From Ignavibacteriales bacterium (GTDB taxonomy: Bacteria; Bacteroidota; Ignavibacteria; Ignavibacteriales; Ignavibacteriaceae), in the NCBI GenBank assembly GCA_016714125.1, contig JADJNX010000001.1, positions 248,001-312,000 on the forward strand: DNA of 64,000 nucleotides, in the 5' to 3' direction. Shown here one piece after another: positions 1-9,872 of the stretch; within the stretch, counting starts at the first letter, position 1, and each line of letters starts with the position of its first letter. Position numbers and translations under genes: made by a program. Under the pieces are notes generated by a model. The model did no database searches, had not been told where the DNA came from, and was given only the letters and a program-made list of their open reading frames with translations.

Positions 1-82
1 AACCACAAGTTTGGGTTTTTCTGCCTGCTGCGCATTTACAAAAAAAGACCATTATAAAGAATAATAGAATAGTGCGTTTCAT
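1..82 (-). CDS. 5' end of a secreted protein gene, possibly PafA-type alkaline phosphatase
   Basis: An ATG on the minus strand at 82 opens MKRTILLFFIMVFF, a typical signal-peptide start, and the gene runs off the left edge. The literal frame continues with Cys-Lys-Cys. If one base of the seven-A run at 40-46 is removed, the frame instead reads VNAQQAEKPKLVV, an ideal signal-peptidase site followed by a start that resembles PafA-type alkaline phosphatases of Bacteroidota. The family guess rests on about a dozen residues and is weak; a secreted protein is likely. It is divergent from the SDR gene, and the 93 bases between them should hold both promoters. Confidence 0.4.
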   Translation of the reverse strand, partial: MKRTILLFFIMVFFCKCAAGRKTQTCG

Positions 83-175
83 TTAATTCCGTATGTTTAA
101 TTTCAATAATTGCATAATATATCATTAAAAATGATATTTTATACAAGAACTTAATAAATTTTATGGTGCATTACT

Positions 176-940
176 ATGAAAAAATGGAGCCTTAAAGGCA
201 AAAACGCATTTGTAACGGGTGGAACCAAAGGAATTGGGCTTGAGATAGTCGAAGAATTCCTTTCACTCGGAGCCTTTGTTTTCGTCGTCGCAAGAGATGA
301 AGAAAATCTTTTGACCATAGTTGAAAAACATCAGGGCAAAAAAATTGATGGGATAAAATGTGATGTTTCTGTTAAAGAAGACCGTCTAAAAGTTGTTAAA
401 TTGTTATTAAAAAAGTTTGATAAACTTGACATACTTGTTAACAATGCAGGGTCGAATATTCGGAAAAGAGCACATGAATATTCTGAGGAGGAGATCAAAT
501 ATCTTTTTGAGTTGAACTATTTTAGCACCGTTGAACTCTGCAGAGGACTGCTCCCCTTGATGAAACTTTCACAAAAAGCTTCTATCATCAATATAAGTTC
601 AACCGCCTCAATTCTTGACGATGGAACCGGTTTTCCTTATGCGTCCTCAAAAGCTGCAGTAAATCAGTTTACCAGATCTCTTGCATCTGAGTGGGGAAAG
701 TATAATATTAGAGTTAATGCAATTCTCCCCTGGTTCATAAAAACTCCGCTAACGGAAGATTACCTCGCAAACAACGAAAATTATACCAGAATAGTAGGAA
801 GAACGCCACTTAACCGTGTAGGAAGACCTGATGAAGTTTCATCCCTCGCAGCATATCTTGCGATGGATGCCTCCTCTTATATAACGGGACAATCGATTTC
901 TGTTGATGGCGGATTGAGCGGTAGTGTTTTTGGAAGATAA
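176..940 (+). CDS. SDR family NAD(P)-dependent oxidoreductase
   Basis: A 254-residue classical short-chain dehydrogenase/reductase. The cofactor-binding TGGTKGIG is at residues 14-21, NNAG at 89-92, the catalytic Ser at about 141-142 and the YASSK pair (Tyr155, Lys159) in the usual places. Length is normal for the family. The C-terminal half (NAILPWFIKTPLT, GQSISVDGG) is like the tropinone-reductase or 3-oxoacyl-ACP-reductase branch, but the substrate cannot be read from sequence. It stands alone, divergent from the gene at the left edge and convergent with a zinc-ribbon gene. No clear Shine-Dalgarno precedes the ATG. Confidence 0.93.
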   Translation: MKKWSLKGKNAFVTGGTKGIGLEIVEEFLSLGAFVFVVARDEENLLTIVEKHQGKKIDGIKCDVSVKEDRLKVVKLLLKKFDKLDILVNNAGSNIRKRAHEYSEEEIKYLFELNYFSTVELCRGLLPLMKLSQKASIINISSTASILDDGTGFPYASSKAAVNQFTRSLASEWGKYNIRVNAILPWFIKTPLTEDYLANNENYTRIVGRTPLNRVGRPDEVSSLAAYLAMDASSYITGQSISVDGGLSGSVFGR

Positions 941-945
941 CAGGT

Positions 946-987
946 AAAAAAAAGAGGCTGTCTGATATCGATATCAAAACAGCCTCC
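946..987 (-). terminator. Intrinsic terminator of the zinc-ribbon gene
   Basis: The 8-bp stem GAGGCTGT/ACAGCCTC (954-961 with 979-986) is followed, reading leftward on the minus strand, by eight U residues (A-run 946-953). It sits directly after the stop of the minus-strand gene. The plus strand has no T-tract after the stem. Confidence 0.8.
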
Positions 988-992
988 AAGCT

Positions 993-1282
993 TCATATAA
1001 AGTGGTCGGTAGCATAAACCGGATGGATCATACACTCATCCTCTTCCGTTCCAAAACAGTGACTGCATTTTTCAACAGTAAAAACAAATTTGTCTTCCTT
1101 GTCTGATGCACCAATGAAATTAAGAACGGTTTTGCAGCTAGAGCATTGAACTATATGATACCTCTGAGATCTGCCCGAACACTCCGGACACAAATAACCA
1201 AGTTCCTCGTCTTTTAAGCCCGGCTCAAGAACGAAGAAGCTTCCACATTTCACATTATTACATTTGGCAAAATGTTTAGCAT
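993..1282 (-). CDS. Small double zinc-ribbon protein
   Basis: The open frame from a GTG at 1253 encodes 86 residues with CPEC, CSSC and CSHC knuckles, but only three half-ribbons. Reading upstream in frame adds CNNVKC, the missing first half, so there would be two complete ribbons (CNNVKC with CPEC, CSSC with CSHC). No start codon lies in that frame before a stop at 1326-1328. An ATG at 1282-1280 reaches it if the four-T stretch at 1263-1266 is one base short, giving MLNIFAKCNNVKC. I therefore take 1282 as the probable start. Function unknown; it could bind nucleic acid or protein. Confidence 0.6.
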
Positions 1283-1450
1283 TTGTAGCTTTTTCGCGAT
1301 AGCTCCTCCAATTATATTCAACATATCAACTTAACTGATTTACCGTGTATAATAATATATAAAAATTTGTACCTATATAGAGATTTTGTACTTGCAAGAG
1401 AATTTTTTTTCGTGGAAATGAGGATTAGGCAAATAAAGAGGTCAGTGATT

Positions 1451-1506
1451 CAGTACTCAAGCATTCAGGTACTCAGATACTCAGGTACTCAAGCACTCAG
1501 ATACTC
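1451..1506 (+). repeat. Octamer tandem array A (seven units)
   Basis: Seven consecutive 8-bp units related to AGGTACTC (variants AGATACTC, AAGCACTC) lie between the zinc-ribbon and phosphomannomutase genes. The same unit recurs at 9009, 36935, 37083 and 44179. An open frame that crosses it (1367-1564) only translates the repeat and is not a gene. Confidence 0.85.
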
Positions 1507-1582
1507 ATGTTTCTCTAATCCCTCATATATCATTAAATTGGGAAATGTTTTTTATTTATTTTGATGATATACGGAGAGTTAA

Positions 1583-2928
1583 ATGTCGAAAATTGCATGT
1601 TTCAAAGCTTACGATATCAGAGGGGTGGTTCCTTCTGAATTAAATGTTGATCTGGCATATAATATTGCCAGGGGTTACAAAAAATTTACTGGGTGTAAAT
1701 CGATTGTGATTGGAAGAGATATTAGAAAATCTTCCGAGGAATTGAGTACAGCCCTGGTGAATGGATTTCTGGATTCCGGTGTGGATGTTATTGACATCGG
1801 TCTTTGCGGAACTGAGATGGTCTATTTTGGTACTTCATATTTGAATGCCGATGGCGGAATTATGATCACCGCTTCCCACAATCCACCTGAATATAACGGA
1901 ATGAAATTTGTCCGTGAAAGATCAATCCCCATTAGTTACGACTCAGGTCTCAATACAATCGAAGAAATCATTGGTAATGGTGGATTCGAACCTCTTTCCG
2001 CAACCAAAGGTAACTATACTCAGCGAGACATTTCCGATGAATTTGTTGTGCACCTCGGAACATTTTATGATCTTAAAAAAATAAAAAAAATGAAAGTAGT
2101 CGTCAATGCCGGGAACGGATGTGTTGGTCCGATGCTTGACAGACTGGAAAAATCCTTCCAATCGAGATGATTAAACTTTTTAACGATGCCGATTCCAACT
2201 TCCCAAATGGTGTCCCTAACCCAATGATAGAAGCAAACAGAAAACCTACAATCGATGCAATAATTGAAAACAAGGCAGACCTTGGTGTTGCCTGGGATGG
2301 TGACTACGATCGCTGCTTCTTCTTTGATGAATCGGGTGAATTTATAGAGGGATATTATATAGTCGGAATGCTTGCCAAGTCGATTCTGAAAATGAACCCG
2401 GGTGAGAAGATCATTCACGACCCAAGACTGGTATGGAATACAATTGAAGTCTGCAGAGAAGCAGGCGGCGAGGCAGTTCAATCAAAAAGCGGGCATGCCT
2501 TCATCAAAGAGAAAATGAGAGAAGTAAACGCGATATATGGCGGTGAAATGTCGGCACACCATTACTTCCGCGACAATGCCTATTCCGATTCCGGTCTTAT
2601 TCCTTTTCTCCTGGTCGTTCAGTTGATGTCTGAAGAAGGCAAATCACTTTCACAATTGGTAAACGAAATGATCGAAAAATATCCCTGCTCCGGCGAGATA
2701 AATTCAAAAATTGCCGATGCCCCTGCAAAATTGGAGGAGATAAAGGCGAAATACAGTGATGGTGAATTTGATTATACCGATGGTGTCAGCGTTGACTATG
2801 GCAACTGGAGATTTAATCTTAGAATGTCGAATACTGAACCGATAATTAGATTAAATGTGGAAACCGTTGGAGATATCCCCCTGATGCATGCTAAAACTGA
2901 AGAGTTGCTTGCGATAATCAGAGGCTAG
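1583..2928 (+). CDS. manB: Phosphomannomutase/phosphoglucomutase (frameshifted)
   Basis: Interconverts hexose 6- and 1-phosphates (mannose and/or glucose), feeding GDP-mannose and cell-surface polysaccharide synthesis. Two open frames, 1583-2170 and 2167-2928, together follow the CpsG/ManB plan of about 450 residues. The phosphoserine loop is ITASHNPPEYNG, the Mg-binding loop is DGDYDRC, the sugar loop is GGEMSAHHYF and the phosphate loop is RMSNTEPIIRLN. They join if the A-run at 2148-2152 gains one base (EKILPIEMIKLF), so the ATGA overlap is an accident. ACGGAGAG gives a good ribosome-binding site before the ATG. A second phosphohexomutase lies at 37136. Confidence 0.9.
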
Positions 2929-2956
2929 TGCTGATAAAAATTCGATTAATAATCTT

Positions 2957-2989
2957 ATCCCCGTAGGTGCTACTTTCGGGGATTTTTTA
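2957..2989 (+). terminator. Intrinsic terminator after the phosphomannomutase gene
   Basis: Stem ATCCCC/GGGGAT (2957-2962 with 2978-2983) is followed by a run of T at 2983-2988, just after the gene's stop codon. Confidence 0.75.
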
Positions 2990-3064
2990 TTTGTTTGATT
3001 CTAAAAATTATCCATCAAAGTGTTGTCGTCTCGAACGATTAAGACAATTAGTTTTCCTATGTTC

Positions 3065-5298
3065 CTATTTTCTCTTGTCCATGCTCATGAGCTTCCAAAC
3101 CAGACCACCGGTAAAAGTTATCAGCATAAATGTTATTACTACAAAAGCAATCACGGAACCATCGTAGTTAAAACCCAGAATCTCAACTCCCCTGTCATAG
3201 GCAGTAATCAGTGAAAGTTCATAAGCCCAGCGACTGAGCCATAACCCGGAGAACCACTGAACTGAATCTTGCATCTGCCCAAAATACTCAACCAATCCTG
3301 CAAAAATTACCATTGGAATCAGTACCAAAGGAAGAACCGTGAGCGCAAAGGCTTCTGTTCTTGAAATTGCAGAGATCAACAATCCCAGGATAGTTGCAAC
3401 AAAGAGGTGTAAAAAAGGATCAGAAAAAGTCCAAATCCATTTGAATAATTAAAGTTCAGGCTGGTGATTCCAACAAGACAGGTTGTCTGATAAAATGAGA
3501 AAATGAGGAGAACAACCATTTTTGATGTCAGATATGCCGGAATTGAAAGATTAACCATCCGCTCTCGCTTAAAAATACTTCGCTCATTTACGATTTCGCG
3601 CACGGCATTTGAACAGCCCAACCAAATGGTAGAGATTACCAAAATGAATAATGCTTTCAACTCCGCAGCTTCTCCCACAAAAAGCATATTCACGAGTAAA
3701 GCTATTGCCGGTGCAATGAAGAGCATCAAAGCAAGTCTCTCATAATCACGGACTGTGACGGTAAAATATCTCGTAACAAGTGTGACCACCTGATTAAAAA
3801 AATCGGTGTTTAACGCAGGAGCTCTCATTGAAGTGTGAGGTTTGGGTTTTGCATCATTATAGGAAAAATTAAGAAAGTACTTTGACTTTCGATAAGCATT
3901 TTTCCACTCGTCAGGGGTTTTTCTCTTCAGAGCATCAAAAATGTAAACAGGGTCATCCACACCAAAATAACCACAAGCTTCATCTGCGGGACCATAATAC
4001 GCAAGTTTCCCCTCTTGTGCGAGGACGATTACATGGGTAAGAAATTTGAAGTTTGTAACCGAAATATTGTGCGTTGTGAGAAGGACTGTTTGACCGTTAT
4101 CAGCACTTTTTCGTAATATCTGCATAACCTCACGGTCAGAAAGTGGGTCCAACCCGCTTGTTGGTTCATCCAAAACAAGAAATCCGGGATCAGTCATAAG
4201 TTCCAATCCAAGATTTACCCTTTTCCGCTGTCCCCCACTCGCTCCCTTTTTTTCGGGAGAACCAATAATAACATCCTCTTTTCCCTTTAGGTTGAGCTTT
4301 TTAATTACTTCGTAAGCCTTTTCCGATATTTCACTTCTGTCAAATTTATGTCCTAGTCTGAGTTTGCCGGTAAATTCGAGCGACTCAATAATTTTTAACT
4401 CACGGTGCAGAATATCATCCTGAGGTACATATCCAAATTGCCCTTTAAACAATTCGGGGTGGACAATAATCGACTCCCCATTTATCTTAACATCTCCACC
4501 CGAAGGGCGATTTATACCACATAACAAATACATAAGTGTGGTCTTCCCTGCTCCTGAGTCTCCGATTAATCCAACAAACTGACCGGGAGAAATATTAAGA
4601 CTGATATCATCAATCAACCTTCGATTACCACCATAATATACCAGGTGATGGGCAGTAATTGCTGTTTCTCCGAGAGATACCTTTGATCCGGAAACAATTG
4701 ATTCGAGTGAAAACGGGATCCCACCAACAGTAAGTATGTCAGAGGAAATAACTTTTGATTTTGCTACTTTTCCACCGTTTAAAAATGTTCCGTTACTGCT
4801 CCCGAGGTCTTCAACAAACCATGAGTTTCCCTCCAAAAAAAGCCGGCAATGTTTCCTGCTCACCTTAATGTTGTCAATCTGGCGGTCACATGATGGGTCA
4901 CGACCAATGATGTATTCGGTTTTTCCTTGGAAGAGGAACCTGGTTGTACAAAGAAGACCTCTTCCTGAGGCAGAATAAACTTCCCAATCAAAAACAAACT
5001 TGGATCCAAGTGTAACTACATCCCCTTTTTTGAGGGTTTTGGAAGTTATTTTTACGCCGTTTACATAAACCCCGTTTGAAGAATTTTTGTCGTTAATAAC
5101 CACTGCCCCATTATTGATTACCAATTCACAATGAAAATTTGAAACAGCGGGATTATTCAAAATAACGGTGTTATTTTCTCCCCTTCCTATGGTAATTACT
5201 GCAGAGTCCCCCTGAACCTGTGACATTGGTCTCCCACAATCGACACAAAATTTTGCTGTGTTATTATTTTTACTTCCACAAACCGGACAATCTTTCAT
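3065..5298 (-). CDS. Zinc-ribbon, double-FHA ABC-2 transporter (frameshifted)
   Basis: A fused ABC transporter half. Residues 4-21 form a CxxC...CxxC zinc ribbon; FHA domains lie at about 35-100 (GRGENN, HCELV, NSSNGVYVNG) and 127-195 (GRDPSC, SRKHC, GSSNGTFLNG). The ABCG-like ATPase follows, with Walker A GDSGAGKT (245-252), signature SGGQRKR (353 on) and Walker B LVLDEP (373-378). The ABC-2 membrane domain begins near 510. The main frame breaks at 3376; adding one base to the A6 run at 3411-3416 joins it to 3065-3382, which supplies the last helices. FHA domains bind phosphothreonine, so regulation by a Ser/Thr kinase is likely. Substrate unknown. Its start overlaps the LEA14-like gene by four bases. 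Confidence 0.88.
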
Positions 5299-6197
5299 GG
5301 TTTTAATATCTCCGTAAGGTCAAATGTTCCTTTATGATAGAGTGGAATCGTAGATTCCTTTCCTACCAAAGTGACAACCAACAGCCCCTTAACTTCATAT
5401 TTCACCTTACCCCCGGAAGTGAACAACCCCAAGAGAGTTGACGGACTGGCAGAGATTAAATCGCCCACATAACAACTTGAATTGATCACCGCCTCAACCC
5501 CGGTTTCATTTCTGCCCACACTAACAACTTCTTGCAGAGCTATTCGTCCTGTGGTTTTTCCGTTGGTAAACACAAATCCACTATCGATTGCCTCAATTTC
5601 AAGTTCAATATTATAAGGATTGTTGATCTCTATTATCAGATCAAACTTAACTGAATCACCGTCAATGGTGAGATTTCTTAAAGACTTGATGGAGATGAGA
5701 GAATCAGTCGTGTTTTTGCTGTCACCGGAGAAAAGAGATTTTCCCATTTCAAGTGGAAGAGGTATATCGATTAAAACAGGGATGGAAATAAATGAAATCC
5801 CCGCAATCGCTTTGCCCGTAACGGTCAAATGGAGAGTATCATGAAGCCGTTCGAGCAGTGGCAGAGTTTCTTTTAGTCTGAGATTAAGATGGAATTTTAA
5901 ATCCACAACGGAATCGGATGGCAGTTCAACCAGGGTATCCACCGAGATTTCACCAATTTTTATTCCTGTTTCTTTTAATTCAGCTTTAAGTTTTTCAAGT
6001 GTGAGGGGAAGAAATGAAACATTTTTTATCCCGACAACCACTTCTGCATTCAGCGTGGAATCATTCATGGATAAAACTTTGAATGAGCGAAATCCGCTGT
6101 ATTGGGGAGTTTGTTTTGAGATAATGATATACCCGATGATTCCTGCTGCTACAAATAGCAGAAGCAAAACTATTAACAGGATATTTTTTTTGCTCAT
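5295..6197 (-). CDS. Membrane-anchored LEA14-like (LEA_2) protein
   Basis: A 300-residue protein with one N-terminal membrane helix (residues 5-27) and an exported region. That region appears to hold two LEA type 2 / WHy domains: alternating strands with the characteristic NPYNIELEIE and NVSFLPLTLEKL segments, each an Asn followed by a strand. Such domains fold as small beta sandwiches and are usually periplasmic in bacteria; their biochemical role is not established. The ATGA overlap with the FHA-ABC gene implies translational coupling, so the two may act together at the inner membrane. Confidence 0.72.
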   Translation of the reverse strand: MSKKNILLIVLLLLFVAAGIIGYIIISKQTPQYSGFRSFKVLSMNDSTLNAEVVVGIKNVSFLPLTLEKLKAELKETGIKIGEISVDTLVELPSDSVVDLKFHLNLRLKETLPLLERLHDTLHLTVTGKAIAGISFISIPVLIDIPLPLEMGKSLFSGDSKNTTDSLISIKSLRNLTIDGDSVKFDLIIEINNPYNIELEIEAIDSGFVFTNGKTTGRIALQEVVSVGRNETGVEAVINSSCYVGDLISASPSTLLGLFTSGGKVKYEVKGLLVVTLVGKESTIPLYHKGTFDLTEILKP

Positions 6198-6214
6198 GAG
6201 GTCATACCCCTTTT

Positions 6215-6939
6215 TTACTTCATTTTTTCTATTCTTTTTGCTCTTTCAAGAGAAAGGGGATGAGAAGCAACAAAATCATTTATCGGGTCCCTTTCACTCT
6301 CTTCATAATAAACAGCGAGTCTCTTGAAAAAAGCGATGCCGCCTTTTTGTTGTAACCTGCTTTTTGCATCATTTTAACCCCAAAATCGTCTGCTTCAAAC
6401 TCGTCATATTTATTAAAAGGAATATCGTAAACCGCTTTCAATTCGTCCACAAGCATCGCGAGGGTAACATTAACTTTACCGGCGAGATAGGTGAGTTTAA
6501 TTTTATTGATACAATGTTTTTTATCGATATGAGCCAGTTCGTGGGCTATTATAAAGGCGAGTTCATCTTCAGATTTAACAAAATTCAGCAGACCGGTATT
6601 AATGTAAACCCGGCCTCCGGCAATCGCAAATGCATTCACTTCGTCGTCAGCTACAATTTTAAAGCTGTATTTAATATTTTTTCTTGAGACTGTCTTTAAG
6701 ACCTTGTTGAAAATCTTTTTAACATCCCACTTTTTGGTGGAACCCGCTTTCATCTCACTCTCAAGTTCGGCACCCAAAGCGATGCCGATATCATTCTCTT
6801 CCTGATCGCTAATATCAAGAATGTTTAGTGATATCTTTGTCAGATCGTTGATTGTCCCCGCAATCTCATCAAAAATACTTCCCTGGGCAATTAAAAGTTG
6901 AGCAGGTAGCATTAGCCAAAATAATATTTTCAGGTTCAT
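6215..6939 (-). CDS. Secreted M48-family zinc metalloprotease (frameshifted)
   Basis: A short M48 peptidase: a signal peptide ending LLIAQG, then AIAGGRVYINTGLL, the zinc site HELAH and the third ligand in EFEADDFG. These are the core signatures of periplasmic Oma1/BepA-type proteases. The literal frame ends at 6280. Lengthening the T-run at 6344-6348 by one base restores the expected tail (KKGGIAFFKRL to ASHPLSLERAKRI) ending at 6215. No TPR part is present, unlike the M48 protein at 38872. It sits in the envelope operon between a lipoprotein and the LEA14-like gene. Outer-membrane protein quality control is the likely role. Confidence 0.86.
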
Positions 6940-6946
6940 TACTACC

Positions 6947-7303
6947 TTATTTCATCAGGTTAAAAAATTCAAGTGCGTTACCTGAATTGAGAGTGCACTC
7001 CCAACCTGATTCTCTTTTTTCAAATTTAAGTGATCCCGGAATATCTTTTTGGACTCCAACTATCGGTACAGGTTTGTTTAAATCAAATTTGTAATCAACT
7101 TCATATTCAGTTTTTTGCTCACCGACATACCCCTCCTTGGTAACTCTAAAGTTAACTGCTTCATATTCTTCACCAAGAAGACTTTTGACAGTAGCCCTCA
7201 CTTTGTCAAATTCTTTATCCATCATCGAACCAGATGGAATATCTTTACAACCGGAAAAAAACAACCCCACCATGATTAAACTAAAAATTAGAGCCTTTTT
7301 CAT
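6947..7303 (-). CDS. Small putative lipoprotein
   Basis: A 118-residue protein with a lipoprotein signal: MKKAL, a hydrophobic stretch, then lipobox LFFSGC with Cys19. The mature part is a mixed-charge domain with no family I recognise. It lies immediately downstream of the apolipoprotein N-acyltransferase gene, whose product would acylate it, and eight bases upstream of the M48 protease. It may be a partner of that protease. Confidence 0.75.
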   Translation of the reverse strand: MKKALIFSLIMVGLFFSGCKDIPSGSMMDKEFDKVRATVKSLLGEEYEAVNFRVTKEGYVGEQKTEYEVDYKFDLNKPVPIVGVQKDIPGSLKFEKRESGWECTLNSGNALEFFNLMK

Positions 7304-7315
7304 TATAACCTCAAT

Positions 7316-8986
7316 TTATTCTTTTACCTTTAATCTCTTTTTTTCAATCACCCCAAGTATCCAGAGTAAAACTGCAAAAAGAGAAAATCCGTAGCAAATA
7401 TACGGAAAAACGGAAGAAGTTTTTACAAACACAGTTTCACCCTTCATGAGTGGCACATCAACAACCAAAACAGTAGATTCATACATCTTTGTTGATGAAA
7501 TGGTTTTCCCCTCGGAATCGATCAGACAGGAAATCCCGCCATTAGCTGCTCTTACAACTGCCCTGTTATTTTCAATTGCCCTTAAAACCGAAAACTCCTT
7601 ATGCTGATAAGGTCCTGAAGTGTTCCCATACCAACTGTCGTTTGTAATGACAGTAAAAAATTCTGCACCTCTACTTGTAAGTTCAGAGGCATAATATGGG
7701 AATACAGATTCAAAACAAACCAATGCCCCTATTTTCACTTCCCGCTCTGTGAGGGAAGTTTTAAGTACAGCCGTAAATACAGTTGTATCCTGTCCAACAT
7801 TCCAACTGCTTATCCCAACTCCCCATTTTAGGAGATCACCAAGAATTGGAATCTGGTCGATATAGGGAGTCCTCTCCCCAAACGGTACCAATTTAACTTT
7901 CCCATATTGTTGAATTACCCTGTCCCTTGGGGTAAAAAGCAGAACTGAATTATATGACCCATATTTGACTTTTGTGTCCGGGAATGTTTTGGCGTCGGGT
8001 GGAAGTCGATCACTCGATTGAAATATCTTCATGTGAGGCATACCTGTCATCAAATGAATATTCAAACTGTCAACAAAATTATGAATCCGTAGAACCTGGG
8101 CATCATACTGACCATTCAGCAGATAAACAGGCAACGCGGTCTCGGGCCACATGACAATTCGGGCTCCATCTTTTACTGCTCTTTTTGTAAGGGCAAAATA
8201 GTTATCAACTATCTCATCAAGATTACCCCCTGCCCATTTCTGATAAGGATCAAGATTTGGCTGAATCAATCCAACTTAAGAGTCTCTTTTGGAGGGGTGG
8301 TATCACTTGAAAATATTCCATATAACAATGGAATAAGAAGGAAGGGATATAATATTCGAACTGCAAATCTGTCAACCTGCTTCTCGGCTTTCCACTTCGT
8401 CCATAACCTAAAAATCAAAATATTTATGAACAGCAATACAACAGTCATACCAAGAGGACCAATTACATTTGCAATTTTAAAGAAGAGGGGAAAATTTGCC
8501 ATGGTGTTAGAAAGGGTGATCCACGGGAAATTCAGATCAATATTCATATAAAAATATTCGTACGATGCCCAAAAGAATGGCAAAAACCAAATAGCGTTTT
8601 GTTTCCCGATTTTCTCAAATCTTGAGATCCCATAATAAAGGGTGGTGGGGATCAGAAAAAAGACGGGATTTGCAAAGATTACCAATACCCCGCCTATCAT
8701 GAGGAAAGGATCTTTTGCAACTGTGTAAGCTCCTACCCAATAGAGTGAAATTATTCCTGTTATAAATCCATAAAAATACGCTGCCCTGTTCAGGTCAATC
8801 AGTTTTTCTCTTCTGTTTAGTACCATCAGCAAGGGGACCAAAGCAAAAAATGCGGTAACAGGGAAAGGGATTGGAGGGAAGGCAAATCCTGTGAGTACAC
8901 CTGCCAGAATCAGAAGGAATCTATCGTTCCTTAAAGCCAATCTCTCATCAGGTGTTTTTGGAATGCTTCTAAAAAAGTTTAATCAT
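7316..8986 (-). CDS. lnt: Apolipoprotein N-acyltransferase (frameshifted)
   Basis: Transfers the third acyl chain to the N-terminal Cys of lipoproteins in the inner membrane. The 5' frame (8266-8940) holds the multi-helix N-terminal region with NFPWITLSN. The 3' frame (7316-8269) holds the nitrilase domain with catalytic Glu in WPETALP, Lys in YGKVKLVPFGE and Cys in ALVCFES. Adding one A near 8276 joins them (TLKVGLIQPNLD). At the front, shortening the A6 run at 8971-8976 by one connects an ATG at 8986 (MIKLFRSIPKTPDERL), a better start than the TTG at 8940. First gene of the envelope operon. Confidence 0.9.
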
Positions 8987-9008
8987 TTTAATTCGGTTTT
9001 AATTATTT

Positions 9009-9064
9009 GAGTATCTGAGTACTTGAGTATCTGAGTACTTGAGTACTTGAGTAGTTGAGCATTT
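9009..9064 (-). repeat. Octamer tandem array B (seven units)
   Basis: Seven units of GAGTACTT and close variants (GAGTATCT, GAGTAGTT, GAGCATTT) in the lnt-ispF intergenic region. It is the same family as array A but in the opposite orientation. Confidence 0.85.
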
Positions 9065-9072
9065 GATTACTA

Positions 9073-9136
9073 AAGTTCTTAAATTCTAAGTTCTGAGGTT
9101 CTGAGGTTCTGAAACTCTGGAGTTCAGAGGCTCTGA
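9073..9136 (-). repeat. Second octamer array running into the ispF 3' end
   Basis: Eight 8-bp units around GGTTCTGA (AAGTTCTT, AGTTCTGA, GGTTCTGA twice, AACTCTGG, AGTTCAGA, GGCTCTGA). The last units lie inside the final codons of ispF, whose stop is at 9124-9126. The period is the same as in array B but the unit sequence has diverged. Confidence 0.7.
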
Positions 9137-9603
9137 AGCAACACAACCGCATAAGCAACAGCACCCTCTTCTCTGCCTACAAAACCCAGCTTTTCTGATG
9201 TGGTTGCTTTTATTGAAATATCATCTTCACCACATCCAATAATGTTGGCAATAGTTGTTTTCATAGCAGGGACATAACGAGCAATTTTGGGTTTTTCAAG
9301 AACAAGAACCGAATCACAATTTACGACCTGATAGCCTCGGGCTTTAACAAGTTCAATTGCTTTTTGAAGAAGTAACTTGCTGTCGATATCTTTATAATTT
9401 TGGTCTGTGTCGGGGAAATGTTTCCCGATATCACCGAGAGAAAGTGCCCCGAGCATTGCATCCATAATCGCATGAAGAAGCACATCCGCATCAGAGTGTC
9501 CTAAAAGTCCTTTTTCAGAGGGAATTTCAACTCCGCCGAGAATAAGTTTTCTCCCCTCAACGAGTTGATGAACATCATATCCATTTCCAATTCTAAATTT
9601 CAA
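9124..9603 (-). CDS. ispF: 2-C-methyl-D-erythritol 2,4-cyclodiphosphate synthase
   Basis: Cyclises CDP-methylerythritol phosphate in the non-mevalonate isoprenoid pathway, as a cytosolic zinc-dependent trimer. The 159 residues match the family length. The metal ligands are in GYDVHQL and GHSDADVLLHAIMDA, and the C-terminal KATTSEKLGFVGREEG is the family signature. The start is a TTG overlapping the stop of the acylphosphatase gene, so translation is probably coupled. The last codons (LLQSL) lie inside an octamer array, which may have replaced the original end. Confidence 0.96.
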   Translation of the reverse strand: MKFRIGNGYDVHQLVEGRKLILGGVEIPSEKGLLGHSDADVLLHAIMDAMLGALSLGDIGKHFPDTDQNYKDIDSKLLLQKAIELVKARGYQVVNCDSVLVLEKPKIARYVPAMKTTIANIIGCGEDDISIKATTSEKLGFVGREEGAVAYAVVLLQSL

Positions 9604-9872
9604 TGTCTTATCTCAAATTTTGTGAATTCGTTTTTTGAACTGTCTTTAATAATCTTAACTGATGTAACCCTTGAACGGGATGGTCCAATCTTTGCCTTTT
9701 CATAAAGAATTTCTATTTGCCATTCTTCCCCTTCGACAACAATCTCAACTTCACCAGACCATAAATTTTTAACAAAACCTTTTACCCCGGCAGCCACGGC
9801 TTCACGGTAAATAAAATACCTGTAACCTACTCCCTGAACAAAACCGGAGACAACCATATGTGCTCTAACCAT
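9600..9872 (-). CDS. acyP: Acylphosphatase
   Basis: A 90-residue acylphosphatase that hydrolyses acyl phosphates in the cytosol. The phosphate-binding GFVQGVGYRYF holds the catalytic Arg, and VKNLWSGEVEIVVEG holds the conserved Asn. It overlaps the EamA gene by eight bases upstream and ispF downstream, in a compact minus-strand operon. Confidence 0.94.
   Translation of the reverse strand: MVRAHMVVSGFVQGVGYRYFIYREAVAAGVKGFVKNLWSGEVEIVVEGEEWQIEILYEKAKIGPSRSRVTSVKIIKDSSKNEFTKFEIRH

Noticed and set aside
1367..1564. 65-codon open frame upstream of the phosphomannomutase gene
   Set aside because: Its middle is only the translated octamer array (repeating RYSGTQ-like peptides), with no ribosome-binding site; the repeat explains it.
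1975..2000. GGATTCGAACCT resembling a tRNA T-arm
   Set aside because: It is inside the phosphomannomutase coding sequence and no cloverleaf can be formed around it.
2148..2170. Programmed ribosomal frameshift or coupled two-gene arrangement in the phosphomannomutase
   Set aside because: The same kind of run-length break recurs in over a dozen unrelated genes, and the ATGA overlap arises simply from where the stop fell.
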